DNA from: an uncultured Oscillospiraceae bacterium
Lineage (GTDB): Bacteria > Bacillota > Clostridia > Oscillospirales > Acutalibacteraceae
Length of the DNA: 5,677 bases
Direction of reading: 5' to 3'
Assembly: GCA_900555705.1 (NCBI GenBank)
Contig: USLV01000104.1
Span: 1 to 5,677 of the forward strand
Below are positions 5,052 to 5,677 of the stretch, piece after piece; the stretch's first letter is position 1; the number at the start of each line of letters is the position of its first letter. The notes under the pieces were generated by a model that saw nothing but the letters and a program-made list of their open reading frames with translations, did not search any database and was not told the DNA's origin. A program made the position numbers and the translations under genes.

Positions 5052-5627
5052 TCAAATTCCTCCGTTTGCCGCCGGTTCCAGGGTGATATAGACAATTTCG
5101 CTGTGGGAGCCGGTGCGGAACCGGCAACTCCAGCCACCGAGACCGCTCGAGACGATAGCCCGCATCTCGCCAACCTGCTGTTCGCCGTAATCCAGCTCAT
5201 AGGCGCCGGTCCATTCGCTGATCAGCCCGCCCGGCCAGATCTGCCCGCCGTGGGTGTGACCGCTCAGCAGCAGCTCCACCCCCATGGCGGCCGCGCGCTC
5301 CAGCTCAAGCGGCTGATGGTCGAGCACCACCCGGACCCGATCCGGATCGGTTTCCGCAAGCAGCTCTTCGAGTGATTGGCGGTCGCTGTCCCGATTGAAG
5401 GCGATGTCCGCCCGGCCGATCAGGCAGAGCTCGTCGCCGAGCGCAACCGTCTCATCCTCGAGAACCGTAATGCCGTATCGCGCAAAGGTTCTCTCCACAT
5501 CGTCTTTTCCAAAGGCGACTCCGCGCCAAAGGCCGTTTCGAAACGAGTCGTGGTTACCGAATATATAATAGGTTCCATAGGTGCTCGGTATGCCGCCGAA
5601 TGCTTCCGCGAGCCCCGTCAACTCCTC
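5052..5627 (-). CDS. Metallophosphoesterase, YkuE-like, N-terminus missing
   Basis: The last 191 codons of a calcineurin-type metallophosphoesterase. These enzymes use two metal ions to hydrolyse phosphomono- or diesters; YkuE-like members are usually membrane-anchored or exported. Numbering from the first true codon at 5627, the visible motifs are GNHD at 24-27, DHQP with His104, and GHTHGGQI at 123-130. The end SSGLGG...RTGSHSEIVYITL (160-183) is typical of this subgroup. The first metal-binding motifs (DxH and GD) and any signal or membrane anchor are missing because real sequence stops at 5627. The open frame continues as MYKRQ to a GTG at 5642, but those residues are translated Nextera adapter and are not part of the protein. 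It ends 2 nt before the PAP2 gene, suggesting a two-gene unit acting on envelope phosphates or phospholipids (inference). Confidence 0.9.
   Translation of the reverse strand, partial: EELTGLAEAFGGIPSTYGTYYIFGNHDSFRNGLWRGVAFGKDDVERTFARYGITVLEDETVALGDELCLIGRADIAFNRDSDRQSLEELLAETDPDRVRVVLDHQPLELERAAAMGVELLLSGHTHGGQIWPGGLISEWTGAYELDYGEQQVGEMRAIVSSGLGGWSCRFRTGSHSEIVYITLEPAANGGI
5059..5063 (-). promoter_or_regulatory. Ribosome binding site of the PAP2 gene inside the upstream gene
   Basis: GGAGG on the minus strand lies within the last codons of the metallophosphoesterase and 9 nt before the PAP2 ATG. This places initiation at 5049 and implies translational coupling of the pair. Confidence 0.7.
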
Positions 5628-5677
5628 CTGTCTCTTATACACATCTGACGCTGCCGACGAAGCTAGAAGTGTAGATC
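5628..5677. other. Illumina Nextera adapter with i5 index, sequencing artefact
   Basis: Bases 5628-5646 are the 19-bp Tn5 mosaic end used in Nextera kits. Bases 5647-5660 (GACGCTGCCGACGA) complete the read-2 read-through adapter. Bases 5661-5668 (AGCTAGAA) are the reverse complement of TTCTAGCT, which I recall as Nextera XT v2 index S515. Bases 5669-5677 (GTGTAGATC) begin the P5 flow-cell sequence. The order and spacing match the library construct exactly, so this is not genomic and not a natural transposon end. Confidence 0.98.

Noticed and set aside
5050..5127. Longer PAP2 start with 26 extra residues
   Set aside because: The extension overlaps the metallophosphoesterase end and is not membrane-like; GGAGG is correctly spaced for the ATG at 5049.
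5628..5646. Tn5/IS50-like transposon end
   Set aside because: The mosaic end is followed by the exact Nextera adapter arm, an index and P5 sequence, so it is a library artefact.
1..5677. CRISPR array, tRNA/rRNA gene, insertion sequence, phage or defence system
   Set aside because: No spaced direct repeats, no tRNA-like cloverleaf, no transposase or integrase and no defence-family protein are visible; nearly all sequence is explained by the annotated genes and control sites.

Overview
The window reads as ordinary chromosomal DNA from a fairly GC-rich Firmicute of class Clostridia, probably Oscillospiraceae/Ruminococcaceae-like. The reasons are the rpsF-ssb-rpsR operon, strong AAGGAGG-type ribosome binding sites, an RF2 gene without the usual frameshift, and a uS18 with a CX2C/CX2H zinc-binding pattern. 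The genus assignment is an inference. The right end shows it to be an assembled contig from Nextera-prepared Illumina reads: the last 50 bases (5628-5677) are adapter plus i5 index, so biological sequence stops at 5627.

Layout: (1) 1-1356, plus strand. The C-terminal part of a YihY/BrkB-family membrane protein is followed 17 nt later by a GyrI-like small-molecule-binding-domain protein, closed by a terminator at 1366-1406. The YihY reading frame continues upstream of its first ATG through an in-frame TAG at 38-40, so the gene is broken or carries an error. (2) 1412-2536, minus strand. prfB (peptide chain release factor 2) is encoded in one continuous frame. (3) 2537-2828. A compact divergent control region holds a minus-strand promoter for prfB and a near-consensus plus-strand promoter for the ribosomal operon. 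Its leader can fold into a structure that hides the rpsF ribosome binding site and exposes a CCG bulge, the architecture expected of an S6:S18 autoregulatory site. (4) 2829-3912, plus strand. rpsF-ssb-rpsR (bS6, single-stranded DNA-binding protein, uS18) ends in a strong terminator at 3927-3961. (5) 3967-5627, minus strand. A two-gene unit (truncated metallophosphoesterase, then a PAP2-type membrane phosphatase, 2 nt apart) is followed by a small helical protein of unknown function, and the block ends at its own hairpin terminator back to back with that of rpsR.

Functionally the centre of the window is translation and replication housekeeping: RF2 for termination at UAA/UGA, bS6 and uS18 as neighbouring 30S platform proteins that bind rRNA as a pair, and SSB for replication and repair. 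The flanks carry envelope-associated and hypothetical genes. I found no mobile element, CRISPR array, tRNA or rRNA gene, and no sign of a new multi-gene system. The most useful observations are the adapter tail with its false N-terminus, the interrupted YihY frame, the structured rpsF leader and the frameshift-free prfB.
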